NCBI RefSeq assembly: GCF_001518815.1
Contig: NZ_CP013987.1
Coordinates: 2,936,501 to 3,000,500 of the forward strand
DNA from: Pseudomonas oryzihabitans
Lineage (GTDB): Bacteria > Pseudomonadota > Gammaproteobacteria > Pseudomonadales > Pseudomonadaceae
DNA: 64,000 nucleotides
Direction: 5' to 3'
The position numbers and the translations under genes were made by a program. Each line of letters begins with the position of its first letter. Within the stretch, counting starts at the first letter, position 1. Under the pieces are notes generated by a model. The model did no database searches and had not been told where the DNA came from. It was given only the letters and a program-made list of their open reading frames with translations. Shown here piece by piece: positions 33,932 to 41,733 of this stretch.

Positions 33932-35602
33932 ATGCCCCTAGAACTCGCCTTCGCCGAAGCCACTGCGACCGGTCCACGCAAGGAAAACCAGGACGCCTTG
34001 CGCAGTGTCCAGCCCAGCGCGGCGCTGGCAGCCACCAAGGGGCACCTGTTCGCCCTGGCCGATGGTGTCAGCGGTTGTCCGGATGGTGGACTCGCCGCGC
34101 GTGCCACCCTGCAGGCGCTGGCCCAGGACTATTATTCCACCCCGGAAACCTGGCCGGTGGCCCAGGCCCTGGAGCGGTTGCTGCTGGCGCAGAATCGCTG
34201 GCTGCAGGCCGCCGGCAGTGGCCAACCGCTGCTGACCACCCTGACGGCCCTGGTGATCCGCGGACGGCGCTATACCCTGGCCCATGTCGGTGATTGCCGC
34301 GCCTATCGTTGGCATCAGGGCCGACTCGGTTGTCTCACCGTCGACCACGTTTGGCAGCAGGCCGGTATGCAGCACGTCCTGACCCGCGCCCTGGGCCTGG
34401 AAAGCCATCTGGTAGTGGATTTTCGCGAAGGCGAACTGGAAACCGGCGAGACGCTATTGCTGGTCAGCGACGGCGTCTGGGCGGCGCTGGGCGAAGACAG
34501 CATGAGGCGTATTCTCGTCGACGGCGTGACCGATCTGGATGCCACCGCCCAGGCGCTGGTGGCCGGGGCGCTGCACGCCGGCGGCCAGGACAATGCCAGC
34601 GCCCTGCTGGTAAGGGTCGACCGCCTACCCGACATCTCCCTGGCCGATACCCTGGCCAACGCCGACACCTGGCCACCGCTGCCCGCCTTGAAGCCCGGCC
34701 AGGCCTTCGAAGGCTGGACAGTGGTCGAGCGCTTGGCGGAGTCGCGGCAATCGCTGCTCTATCGCGTCCACGACGAGCGTGGCCGCCCCTGGCTACTCAA
34801 GACCCTGCCCGCGGCGCTGCAATTCGACACCCTGGCCGGTCATGCCCTGCTCATGGAGGAATGGTTCCTACGCCGCGTCGCCGGCCGTGCCTTCGTCGAG
34901 GTACACCCCTTGCCCAGGCGGGCGCATCTCTACTTCGTTCAGCGTGAGTACCCAGGGCGGACGCTGGCGCAGCAGCTAACCAGCGAAGGGCCCCTGGCGC
35001 TGGCCGACTGGCTGGACGTGGCGTCGCGCCTGTTGCGCGCCCTCGGCCAGCTGCACAGACGCAACATCCTCCATCGCGACATCAAGCCGGACAACCTGCA
35101 TCGCGGCCTGGACGGCGAATTGCGCCTGCTGGACTTCGGTCTGGCCTACTGTCCGCAGTTGTCCGAGGATCTGCAGGACAGCCCGGGCACCCCCAGCTAT
35201 CGCGCGCCAGAGTCCTTCGAAGGCGCCGAGCCGAGTCCGGCCCAGGATCTCTACGCGGCCGGGGTGACCCTCTACCAGCTGCTGACGGGTGGCTATCCCT
35301 ACGGCGAGGTGGAACCCTTCCAGCGCCCACGCTTCGGCGCGCCCGCCAGCGTGCTACGGCGGCGTCCGGATGCGCCGGCCTGGCTCGAAGACTGGCTGCA
35401 ACGCGCCGTGGCAGTGGATCCCGATGAGCGCTTCGAGACCGCCGAAGAAGCGCTGCTGCTATTGGAACAGGGCGAACGCCAACCTCTGGCCCGACCCCTG
35501 CCGCTGCTGCAGCGCGATCCCCTGCGCACCTGGCAGATCGTGGCGGCCTGTTCGCTGACGCTGAATCTGCTGCTGATACTGCTCTGGCTCTATCGACATT
35601 GA
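33932..35602 (+). CDS. PP2C phosphatase / serine-threonine kinase fusion, membrane-anchored
   Basis: The 556-residue protein begins with a PP2C domain (about residues 1-245): RKENQDA, ALADGVSG with the metal-binding D44, AHVGDCRAY, LLLVSDGVW and GGQDNASALL are all intact. A kinase domain follows (about 260-515) with WLLKTL as the ATP-lysine strand, HRDIKPDN (D383 catalytic), LLDFGLAY (D401) and YRAPESF; the glycine-rich loop (VERLAESRQSLLYRV) is degenerate. A C-terminal membrane helix (about 533-553) ends in LYRH. In P. aeruginosa such a gene lies between nasA and nirB. Here it precedes cobA directly. Substrates are unknown. Confidence 0.9.
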   Translation: MPLELAFAEATATGPRKENQDALRSVQPSAALAATKGHLFALADGVSGCPDGGLAARATLQALAQDYYSTPETWPVAQALERLLLAQNRWLQAAGSGQPLLTTLTALVIRGRRYTLAHVGDCRAYRWHQGRLGCLTVDHVWQQAGMQHVLTRALGLESHLVVDFREGELETGETLLLVSDGVWAALGEDSMRRILVDGVTDLDATAQALVAGALHAGGQDNASALLVRVDRLPDISLADTLANADTWPPLPALKPGQAFEGWTVVERLAESRQSLLYRVHDERGRPWLLKTLPAALQFDTLAGHALLMEEWFLRRVAGRAFVEVHPLPRRAHLYFVQREYPGRTLAQQLTSEGPLALADWLDVASRLLRALGQLHRRNILHRDIKPDNLHRGLDGELRLLDFGLAYCPQLSEDLQDSPGTPSYRAPESFEGAEPSPAQDLYAAGVTLYQLLTGGYPYGEVEPFQRPRFGAPASVLRRRPDAPAWLEDWLQRAVAVDPDERFETAEEALLLLEQGERQPLARPLPLLQRDPLRTWQIVAACSLTLNLLLILLWLYRH

Positions 35603-35704
35603 ACGACCCAAGGCATGCCCTCTTTTGCAGCACACTGCGCACAAAGGAGGCAGCCGGGTGAGATTTTTTCGCCGCCAACCGCCAGAATGGACGGATCTGG
35701 GCCT

Positions 35705-35720
35705 TGGCATGAAGCCTGCA
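35705..35720 (+). promoter_or_regulatory. Sigma-54 promoter upstream of cobA
   Basis: TGGCATG-AAGC-CTGCA has the invariant GG (35706-35707) and GC (35718-35719) at the exact 12-base spacing of the -24/-12 promoter, and differs from TGGCACG-N4-TTGCA at only two positions. Transcription would begin near 35731, just before the first leader hairpin. An NtrC site upstream was looked for and not clearly found. Confidence 0.75.
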
Positions 35721-35737
35721 AACCTACCCATTACATA

Positions 35738-35783
35738 GGTCTTTCTTCAACGGCGAGGAAAGACCCTCCGGACAAAGGCGTCC
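35738..35783 (+). ncRNA. ANTAR-type tandem-hairpin antitermination leader
   Basis: Hairpin 1 spans 35738-35765: an 11-bp stem (GGTCTTTCTTC against GAGGAAAGACC, one G-U pair) with loop AACGGC. After a 4-base linker, hairpin 2 spans 35770-35783: stem GGAC/GTCC with loop AAAGGC. Both six-base loops have A at position 1 and G at position 4, the recognition signature for ANTAR RNA-binding regulators such as NasR and NasT. Hairpin 2 uses bases that also form the 5' arm of the terminator that follows, so the two are mutually exclusive. No nasR, nasT or nasS gene is in the window. Confidence 0.8.
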
Positions 35784-35813
35784 CAGCTGCTTGCAGCGGG
35801 ACGCCTTTTTTTT
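35774..35813 (+). terminator. Leader terminator before cobA
   Basis: AAAGGCGTCCC (35774-35784) pairs with GGGACGCCTTT (35798-35808). An inner GCTG/CAGC extension follows after one bulged base, and a run of eight Ts covers 35806-35813. It is one of the strongest terminators in the window and lies 38 bases before the cobA start, so it would block cobA unless antitermination occurs. Confidence 0.9.
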
Positions 35814-35851
35814 GCGTTACAGTCTCCACCCTGGATACGAGAGGTCACTAC

Positions 35852-36598
35852 ATGAGCGGGAAAGTCTGGTTGATCGGTGCCGGCCCTGGCGATCCCGAGT
35901 TGCTGACGCTCAAGGCCGTGCGCGCCCTGGGCGAGGCCGAGGTGGTGATGATCGACGACCTGGTCAACCCGGCGGTGCTCGAACACTGCCCGACCGCCCG
36001 GGTGATCCGCGTCGGCAAGCGCGGTGGTTGTCGCTCCACGCCCCAGGCCTTCATCCACCGGCTGATGCTGCGCTATGCCCGCCAGGGCCGTTGCGTGGCC
36101 CGGCTCAAGGGCGGCGATCCCTGCATCTTCGGTCGCGCCGGCGAGGAAGCCGAATGGCTGGCCGCCCGCGGTGTCGGCAGCGAGATCGTCAACGGCATCA
36201 CTGCCGGCCTGGCCGGTGCCACCGCCTGCGGCATCTCCCTGACCTTGAGGGGCGTGGCCCGCGGCGTGACCCTGGTCACCGCCCACACCCAGGACGACAC
36301 GGCGCCCAACTGGGCCGCCCTGGCAGCTACCGGTACCACCCTGGTGGTCTACATGGGCGTGGCCCGGCTCAGCGAGATTCAGCAAGGCCTGCTGGACGGC
36401 GGCTTGCCATTGGCTACGCCGGTAGCCATGATCGAGAACGCCTCCCTGCCCAGCCAGCGCGAATGCCGCTCGACCCTGCAGGAGCTGCAGGTGGACGCCG
36501 CGCTCTTCCAGTTGAAGAGCCCGGCGATCCTGGTGATCGGCGAGGTGGTGGGCCAGGCGGCTCTGCAGCAGGCCTTGAGCTACGCCGCCCAGGCCTGA
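35852..36598 (+). CDS. cobA: Uroporphyrinogen-III C-methyltransferase
   Basis: The 248-residue SUMT-type methyltransferase begins VWLIGAGPGDPELLTLKA and has the second signature VARLKGGDPCIFGRAGEE, both diagnostic. It methylates uroporphyrinogen III to precorrin-2, the branch point to siroheme and cobalamin. It is a stand-alone enzyme without the CysG dehydrogenase half. GAGAGG precedes ATG 35852. In P. aeruginosa the copy linked to nirBD-nasC supplies siroheme for nitrite reductase. Here it is the only gene left behind the sigma-54/ANTAR leader. Confidence 0.94.
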   Translation: MSGKVWLIGAGPGDPELLTLKAVRALGEAEVVMIDDLVNPAVLEHCPTARVIRVGKRGGCRSTPQAFIHRLMLRYARQGRCVARLKGGDPCIFGRAGEEAEWLAARGVGSEIVNGITAGLAGATACGISLTLRGVARGVTLVTAHTQDDTAPNWAALAATGTTLVVYMGVARLSEIQQGLLDGGLPLATPVAMIENASLPSQRECRSTLQELQVDAALFQLKSPAILVIGEVVGQAALQQALSYAAQA

Positions 36599-36659
36599 GC
36601 GGCGAACTCCAGAGCCCAGCCGCCGTTCCTATGGGTAATCCCCTAGCAGAGCGGCGCCC

Positions 36660-37679
36660 ATGGACCTCGTCATCGCCCGCCCGGACGGTCTCTATTGCCC
36701 GCCTGGCGACTTCTACATCGATCCCTGGCATCCGGTGGAGCGCTCGGTCATCACCCATGGCCACGGCGACCACGCCCGGGTGGGCAATGGTCACTACCTG
36801 GCCACCTCGGGCAGCGCTGGCATCCTACGCGCGCGATTGGGCGCCGATATCAACCTCCAGACCCTGGAATACGGCGAGGTCATCGACCACCACGGGGTCA
36901 AGCTGAGCTTTCATCCCGCCGGCCATGTACTGGGCTCGGCCCAGGTGCGCCTGGAATACCGGGGCGAGGTCTGGGTGGCCTCGGGCGACTACAAGGTCGA
37001 GCCCGACGGTACCTGCACCCCCTTCGAGCCGGTGCGCTGCCATACCTTCATCACCGAATCCACCTTCGGCCTGCCGATCTATCGCTGGCGGCCCCAGGCG
37101 GAGATCTTCGCCGAGGTCAACGCCTGGTGGCGCACCAACCAGGCCCAGGGGCTGGCCAGCGTGCTCTACAGCTATGCCTTCGGCAAGGCGCAACGCCTCC
37201 TGCACGGGCTCGATCCGGAGATCGGCCCGATCCTCGCCCATGGCGCGGTGGAGCCGCTCAACCGGGTCTATCGCGAAGCCGGCATCCGCATCCCGGAAAC
37301 CCACTATGCCGGCGACTTCAAGAAGAGCGATCCCTTGCTGCGCCAGGCGCTGATCATCGCCCCGCCCTCGGCTGGCGGCAGTACCTGGATTCGCCGTTTC
37401 GGCGAGCACAGCGATGCCTTCGCCAGCGGCTGGATGATGCTGCGCGGCACCCGCCGCCGGCGTGGGGTGGATCGCGGCTTCGTGCTCTCCGACCATGCCG
37501 ACTGGCCGGGCCTGCTGTGGGCCATCGAGCAGACCGGCGCCGAACGAGTGATGGTCACCCACGGCTCGGTGGCCACCCTGGTGCGCTATCTGCGTGACCA
37601 GGGCCTGGATGCTCAGGGCTTCACCACCGAATACGGTGAGGAAGACGATACCCCCTTCGCCACGGAGACCCAGGCATGA
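36660..37679 (+). CDS. Ligase-associated metallo-beta-lactamase DNA exonuclease
   Basis: The 339-residue protein has the metallo-beta-lactamase zinc motif HGHGDH at residues 33-38, HPAGHVLGSAQV near 84, SGDYK near 108 and a late SDHADW, the beta-CASP/YSH1-like arrangement of ligase-associated exonucleases (mRNA 3'-end processing factor type). It probably trims DNA ends for the adjoining ligase. Its stop overlaps the ligase start by four bases. Confidence 0.9.
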   Translation: MDLVIARPDGLYCPPGDFYIDPWHPVERSVITHGHGDHARVGNGHYLATSGSAGILRARLGADINLQTLEYGEVIDHHGVKLSFHPAGHVLGSAQVRLEYRGEVWVASGDYKVEPDGTCTPFEPVRCHTFITESTFGLPIYRWRPQAEIFAEVNAWWRTNQAQGLASVLYSYAFGKAQRLLHGLDPEIGPILAHGAVEPLNRVYREAGIRIPETHYAGDFKKSDPLLRQALIIAPPSAGGSTWIRRFGEHSDAFASGWMMLRGTRRRRGVDRGFVLSDHADWPGLLWAIEQTGAERVMVTHGSVATLVRYLRDQGLDAQGFTTEYGEEDDTPFATETQA

Positions 37680-39397
37680 AGGCCTTCGCCGAGCTCTATG
37701 GCCGTCTCGACGCCACGACGTCCAGCAACGCCAAGCTGGCCGCCCTGGTGGACTACTTCGGCAGCGCCCCGGCCGCCGATGCCGCCTGGGCGGTGTACTT
37801 CCTCGCCGGCGGCCGCCCCCGGCGCCTGGTGCCGACCCGGCAGCTGCGTGAGCTGACCATGGCCCTCTCCGGCCTGCCCGAGTGGCTGTTCGAGGAGAGC
37901 TACCAGGCGGTAGGCGACCTGGCCGAAACCATGGCGCTGCTGATTCCCACCGCCGATGCCGCCAACGCGGAAGGCCTGGCCTTCTGGCTGGAAGAATACC
38001 TGCTGCCCCTGCGCGGCCTGTCGCCGGAGGAGCTGGCCGAGCGTCTGCCGCCGCTCTGGGACCAGCTGGATCGCCAGAGCCTGATGGTCTGCATCAAGCT
38101 GATCACCGGTGAATTCCGCGTCGGCGTTTCCAAGCTGCTGGTGACCCGCGCGCTGGCCACCCTGGCGGACCTGGATCCCAAGCGGGTCGCCCAGCGCCTG
38201 GTGGGTTATACCGACCTTTCCCACCGCCCCACCGCCGAGGGCTATGCGCGCCTGGTCGCCCCGGAAAGTCCGGACGAACACGCCCAGCGCGGTGGCCAAC
38301 CCTACCCCTTCTTTCTCGCCCATGCTCTGCAACTGCCGGTGGAGCAATTCGAGGCGCAATTGGGTCCGGCCGAAGACTGGCAGGTGGAATGGAAGTGGGA
38401 CGGCATCCGCGCCCAGCTGGTCAAGCGTGACGGCCGGCTGTGGATCTGGTCGCGGGGCGAGGACCTGGTCACCGATCGCTTTCCCGAACTGCATCCCCTC
38501 GTGGAATCGCTGCCCGATGGCACCGTGATCGATGGCGAGATCGTGGTCTGGAAGGAAGACGCCGCCCCCGACACCCTGCTCAGCAGCGAGGAAGTCAGCG
38601 AGCACCAGGACGCCCGCGATCCAGCCGCGCCCATCCCCTTCGGCGTGCAGCCCTTCGCCCTGCTGCAGCAGCGCATCGGCCGCAAGACCCTGGGCAAGAA
38701 GATCCTGGAGGACGTACCGGTCATCCTGCTCGCCTACGACCTGCTCGAATGGCAGGGTCATGACCTGCGCAGCCAACCGCAACGGCAGCGTCGCGCCGAG
38801 CTGGAACGGGTGGTAGCGCACTGTGCCAGTCCGCTGTTGCGTCCCTCACCGCTGCTGCACGGCAAAGACTGGCAGGATCTCGCCCGCCAGCGCGAGGCCT
38901 CTCGCACCCTGGGCGTGGAAGGCATGATGCTCAAGGCACAGGACTCGCTCTATGGCGTTGGCCGTACCAAGGACATGGGCACCTGGTGGAAATGGAAGGT
39001 CGATCCCTTCTCGGTGGACGCTGTGCTTATCTATGCCCAGCGTGGCCATGGACGCCGCGCCAGTCTCTATTCCGACTACACCTTCGCTGTCTGGGACGGT
39101 CCGCCGGAGAGTTCCGAACGCACCCTGGTGCCCTTCGCCAAGGCCTACTCCGGTCTCACGGACGAGGAGATGCGCAAGGTGGATGCCATCGTCCGGCGCA
39201 CCACGGTGGAGAAGTTCGGGCCGGTACGCAGCGTCGAGCCGACCCTGGTGTTCGAGCTGGGCTTCGAAGGGATTGCCCTGTCCAAGCGCCACAAGAGTGG
39301 TGTCGCCGTGCGCTTTCCGCGGATGCTGCGCTGGCGCCATGACAAGCCGGTGGCCGAAGCCGATACCCTCGACATCCTGCAGAATCTCCTGGCCTGA
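37676..39397 (+). CDS. ATP-dependent DNA ligase
   Basis: The 573-residue protein has an N-terminal DNA-binding domain (about residues 1-205) and a nucleotidyltransferase domain with the adenylated lysine K240 in EWKWDGIRAQ, then the OB-fold domain from about 440 with TWWKWKVDPFSVDAVLIY and GFEGIALSKRHKSGV. This is the LigC/LcfB-type ligase of the exonuclease-ligase pair, thought to act in a DNA repair path separate from NAD-dependent LigA. It is followed three bases later by the FUSC gene. Confidence 0.93.
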   Translation: MKAFAELYGRLDATTSSNAKLAALVDYFGSAPAADAAWAVYFLAGGRPRRLVPTRQLRELTMALSGLPEWLFEESYQAVGDLAETMALLIPTADAANAEGLAFWLEEYLLPLRGLSPEELAERLPPLWDQLDRQSLMVCIKLITGEFRVGVSKLLVTRALATLADLDPKRVAQRLVGYTDLSHRPTAEGYARLVAPESPDEHAQRGGQPYPFFLAHALQLPVEQFEAQLGPAEDWQVEWKWDGIRAQLVKRDGRLWIWSRGEDLVTDRFPELHPLVESLPDGTVIDGEIVVWKEDAAPDTLLSSEEVSEHQDARDPAAPIPFGVQPFALLQQRIGRKTLGKKILEDVPVILLAYDLLEWQGHDLRSQPQRQRRAELERVVAHCASPLLRPSPLLHGKDWQDLARQREASRTLGVEGMMLKAQDSLYGVGRTKDMGTWWKWKVDPFSVDAVLIYAQRGHGRRASLYSDYTFAVWDGPPESSERTLVPFAKAYSGLTDEEMRKVDAIVRRTTVEKFGPVRSVEPTLVFELGFEGIALSKRHKSGVAVRFPRMLRWRHDKPVAEADTLDILQNLLA

Positions 39398-39400
39398 GCC

Positions 39401-40504
39401 ATGGCAGGCCAGTCACCCCCTCCTGTTGCCGATGGCGCCATAGGCGCGCCTCAGGAGCCCCGCTGGGCCCTGGCGCTGGCCTGTCTGCCGGCGCTGGCGG
39501 TGATCCTGCTCACCGGATGGTGGACCGGTGCCTGGCTACCCTGCGTGGTGGCCCTCGGTGGCGCCTACACGGTCGGCTTCGGCGCCTACAAGAGCTTTGC
39601 CGCCGAACCCCTGGCGCCCATGCTGGTGGCTGCCCTGGGCATGGCCTGTTCGGCGGTGGTCGGCTCGTTGCTCGGTCATCAGCTACCGGCGCTGGTGCTC
39701 GTCGGCGCCCTTTGGGCAGCCTGCTGCGCCTGGCTGTTCGCCGTCGGCAACGGCCCCTGGTGGATCACCCAGCAATGGACCGTGGCCCTGCTGGTGGCCG
39801 GTGGCTTTCCAGGCGACCTGCAGCAGGCGGTCTGGCGCGGCGGCCTGGTGCTCGCCGGCGGCCTGCTGCAACTGGCGCTCTTCGCCCTCCTGCAAAAGGC
39901 ACTCTACCGCTCCCAATGGCGCCTGCGTACCGGCTCGCTCAGGACCCACCTGCGCGAGGTGGTGGTGCTATTCGAGGACAGATTCCGCCTTGGCCGCTAT
40001 GGCTTCTATGCCGCCGCCGTGGTCGCCCTTTGCCAGATCCTGACCGGCCTGCTCGATTATGGTCATGGCTACTGGGCCCCCATGACCGCCCTGCTGGTGC
40101 TCAAGCCACGGCTGGGCGACACCTGGCGCCGTGGGCTGGGTCGACTGGGCGGCACCCTGGCCGGCTGCCTGCTGGCGGGCGCGGTGGTCTGGCTCGACAA
40201 CACGCCCCTCGTCCTGGCTGGTGCCTGCCTGCTGTGCGCGGCGGGCGCCTATCTGCTGCAGGACGGACGCTATTCATGGCAGACCCTGTTCATCACCGGC
40301 ACCACGGTGCTGATGGTCGCCTTGGCGGGTGCTCCCGAAGCCAGCATCGCCCTGGAACGCCTGGGCAGTACTCTGCTCGGAGGCGGCGTGGCCCTGCTCT
40401 TTCTTGCCCTGGAAGCCGGCGTCGAGCGTGCGCTTGCACGGCTTCAACGTGATCGGCGGGTGCGCCAGGCGAATACCGCCAAGCCGACCAGGGCGCCCAG
40501 GTAG
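39401..40504 (+). CDS. FUSC-family inner-membrane protein
   Basis: The 367-residue protein has two groups of about five to six membrane helices (about residues 24-165 and 205-345) around a short cytoplasmic loop, with GYWAPMTALLVLKPRLGDTW as the conserved FUSC motif that begins the second group. Such proteins export aromatic carboxylates or related compounds with a membrane-fusion partner, but no partner gene is next to it. The last 61 bases overlap the end of the opposite membrane-protein gene. Confidence 0.82.
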   Translation: MAGQSPPPVADGAIGAPQEPRWALALACLPALAVILLTGWWTGAWLPCVVALGGAYTVGFGAYKSFAAEPLAPMLVAALGMACSAVVGSLLGHQLPALVLVGALWAACCAWLFAVGNGPWWITQQWTVALLVAGGFPGDLQQAVWRGGLVLAGGLLQLALFALLQKALYRSQWRLRTGSLRTHLREVVVLFEDRFRLGRYGFYAAAVVALCQILTGLLDYGHGYWAPMTALLVLKPRLGDTWRRGLGRLGGTLAGCLLAGAVVWLDNTPLVLAGACLLCAAGAYLLQDGRYSWQTLFITGTTVLMVALAGAPEASIALERLGSTLLGGGVALLFLALEAGVERALARLQRDRRVRQANTAKPTRAPR

Positions 40505-40944
40505 CTGCCATCGTGCATCCAGGCCGCCAGCAGGAAACCTCGGCTATGCCGCACGCAAGCGGGTACCTGCTGCATACGACCCAGGTCCAGGGCGACCCAG
40601 CCCAGGGCCCGGCCTAGCAAGGCGAAGGCCAGGGCGCCAAGCAAGACAGCGCCGATCCCGCGCCAGAGACCTCGATCAGCGGCAGCACGCCGGTGGGTCA
40701 GCCAGAGCAGAACCAGCCCCAAGGGCAGTCCTGCGGCCGCCCCGGCCAGCACCCCGACCTGCGCGGCCCGCCAACGTGGCGCCACCTCCGAATCGAGCAG
40801 GCCGAACTGGGGGAATTTCAGACAGCTGAAGTATTCCGGACCTATGCCATAGCTGAGCTGGTCATGCAGCGCGCCATAGAGTGCGGCCAAGGCTACCAAG
40901 GCCAGCAGGCGCGCCAGTTGCCGGACCAGCCCCGGGGCGGTCAT
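40444..40944 (-). CDS. Four-helix membrane protein, unknown function
   Basis: The 166-residue protein has four hydrophobic segments (about residues 10-28, 62-82, 94-116 and 142-160) and a conserved-looking LSYGIGPEYFSCLKFPQF loop after the first helix. I do not know its function. The start ATG directly abuts the acetyltransferase stop (TAG-ATG), so the two minus-strand genes form an operon. Its 3' end overlaps the FUSC gene by 61 bp. Confidence 0.75.
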   Translation of the reverse strand: MTAPGLVRQLARLLALVALAALYGALHDQLSYGIGPEYFSCLKFPQFGLLDSEVAPRWRAAQVGVLAGAAAGLPLGLVLLWLTHRRAAADRGLWRGIGAVLLGALAFALLGRALGWVALDLGRMQQVPACVRHSRGFLLAAWMHDGSYLGALVGLAVFAWRTRRSR

Positions 40945-41382
40945 CTAGCCCAGCTCCTTATGGAAGCTGTGCAGCCCAGTCCCCAGAGGTCGCGGCAGAT
41001 AGCCGCAGTGCCGGTAGCCGCAGCGCTCATAGAAGGCAGCCGCCTGCGCAGTGCGCAGATAGGCCACCCGGGCACCTTGGGCGCGGGCATGGTCTTCCGC
41101 CTGTTGCAGCAACCGCCTGCCCAGGCCTCGCTGACGATAGGCCTCGTCCACCCAGAGCACCTCGATCTCCAGGCCCTGCCAGAACACCCGGCCGAGCACG
41201 CCCGCGATGACGCGATTGGCCTCTGTGATTACAAGCTGCAGGGGAAGATCGGCTGATTCGTCCGCCAACAGCGGATGCTGGGCGCTGACGAAGGCCTGAA
41301 AACCCTGAGCGACCGCCGCGACCTGGGCAGTCGTCGCCACCTGGATCGCGCCGGAAGCCACCCCGTTTTGCCCCTTGGTCAT
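40945..41382 (-). CDS. GNAT-family N-acetyltransferase
   Basis: The 145-residue protein has the acetyl-CoA loop in EVLWVDEAYRQRGLGRRLLQ (Q/R-x-x-G-x-G/A type) and a C-terminal FYERCGYRHCGYLPR, typical of a single-domain GNAT. The acceptor is unknown. ATG 41382 is preceded by a strong GGGAGGAAG ribosome-binding site; an ATG nine codons earlier has none. It is upstream of the membrane-protein gene in one operon. Confidence 0.87.
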   Translation of the reverse strand: MTKGQNGVASGAIQVATTAQVAAVAQGFQAFVSAQHPLLADESADLPLQLVITEANRVIAGVLGRVFWQGLEIEVLWVDEAYRQRGLGRRLLQQAEDHARAQGARVAYLRTAQAAAFYERCGYRHCGYLPRPLGTGLHSFHKELG

Positions 41383-41733
41383 CCGGTCTTCCTCCCGTTT
41401 CCTTTGCACACAGCCGCAGTGGATGATTGCTACCTAACGGAGACGGCCTCTATTGCAACGGGCTCTTCTGCTACCTTTCTGCCCACCTTTGGCGCAGCCG
41501 TGTCTTTTTAGACCCAAAGCGGTGCACTCGTCCGCCCCAGGCAGGAAAGCCGCGCCGTTCCGGTGCATAATGCGCGCCGCTCGATGCGGCTGGCTGCTAC
41601 AGGATGTAAACAACGCGGCAACCGCGTATAGATTTGGGACGATCTTCGCCGACTGGTAAGCTTATTGCTCCCGCGAGGGCACGGACGTCGTAATGGCGCC
41701 ATGATTTCATCCACATTCGCTCTAGGATCCGAC
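41383..41733. other. Divergent intergenic region between GNAT gene and aotJ
   Basis: This 351-bp region holds the divergent promoters. A CATAAT at 41566-41571 with an upstream TG could be an extended -10 element. I looked for ArgR half sites (TGTCGC) and found none convincing. Nothing else was recognised. Confidence 0.4.

Noticed and set aside
35613-35632. GGCATGCCC...TTGC as a sigma-54 promoter
   Set aside because: The GG and GC are about 15 bases apart rather than 12. The site at 35705-35720 has the exact spacing.
35683-35730. Hairpins upstream of 35731 as the first ANTAR stem-loop
   Set aside because: The possible stems there are weak, their loops lack A1/G4, and they lie upstream of the predicted sigma-54 start site. 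The two hairpins at 35738-35783 fit better.
35722-35740. ACCTA...TAGGT inverted pair
   Set aside because: It is only 5 bp with a 9-base loop, partly lies before the expected transcription start and competes with the much stronger 11-bp hairpin.
41566-41571. CATAAT as a firm aotJ promoter
   Set aside because: There is no acceptable -35 element, so it was only mentioned within the intergenic description.
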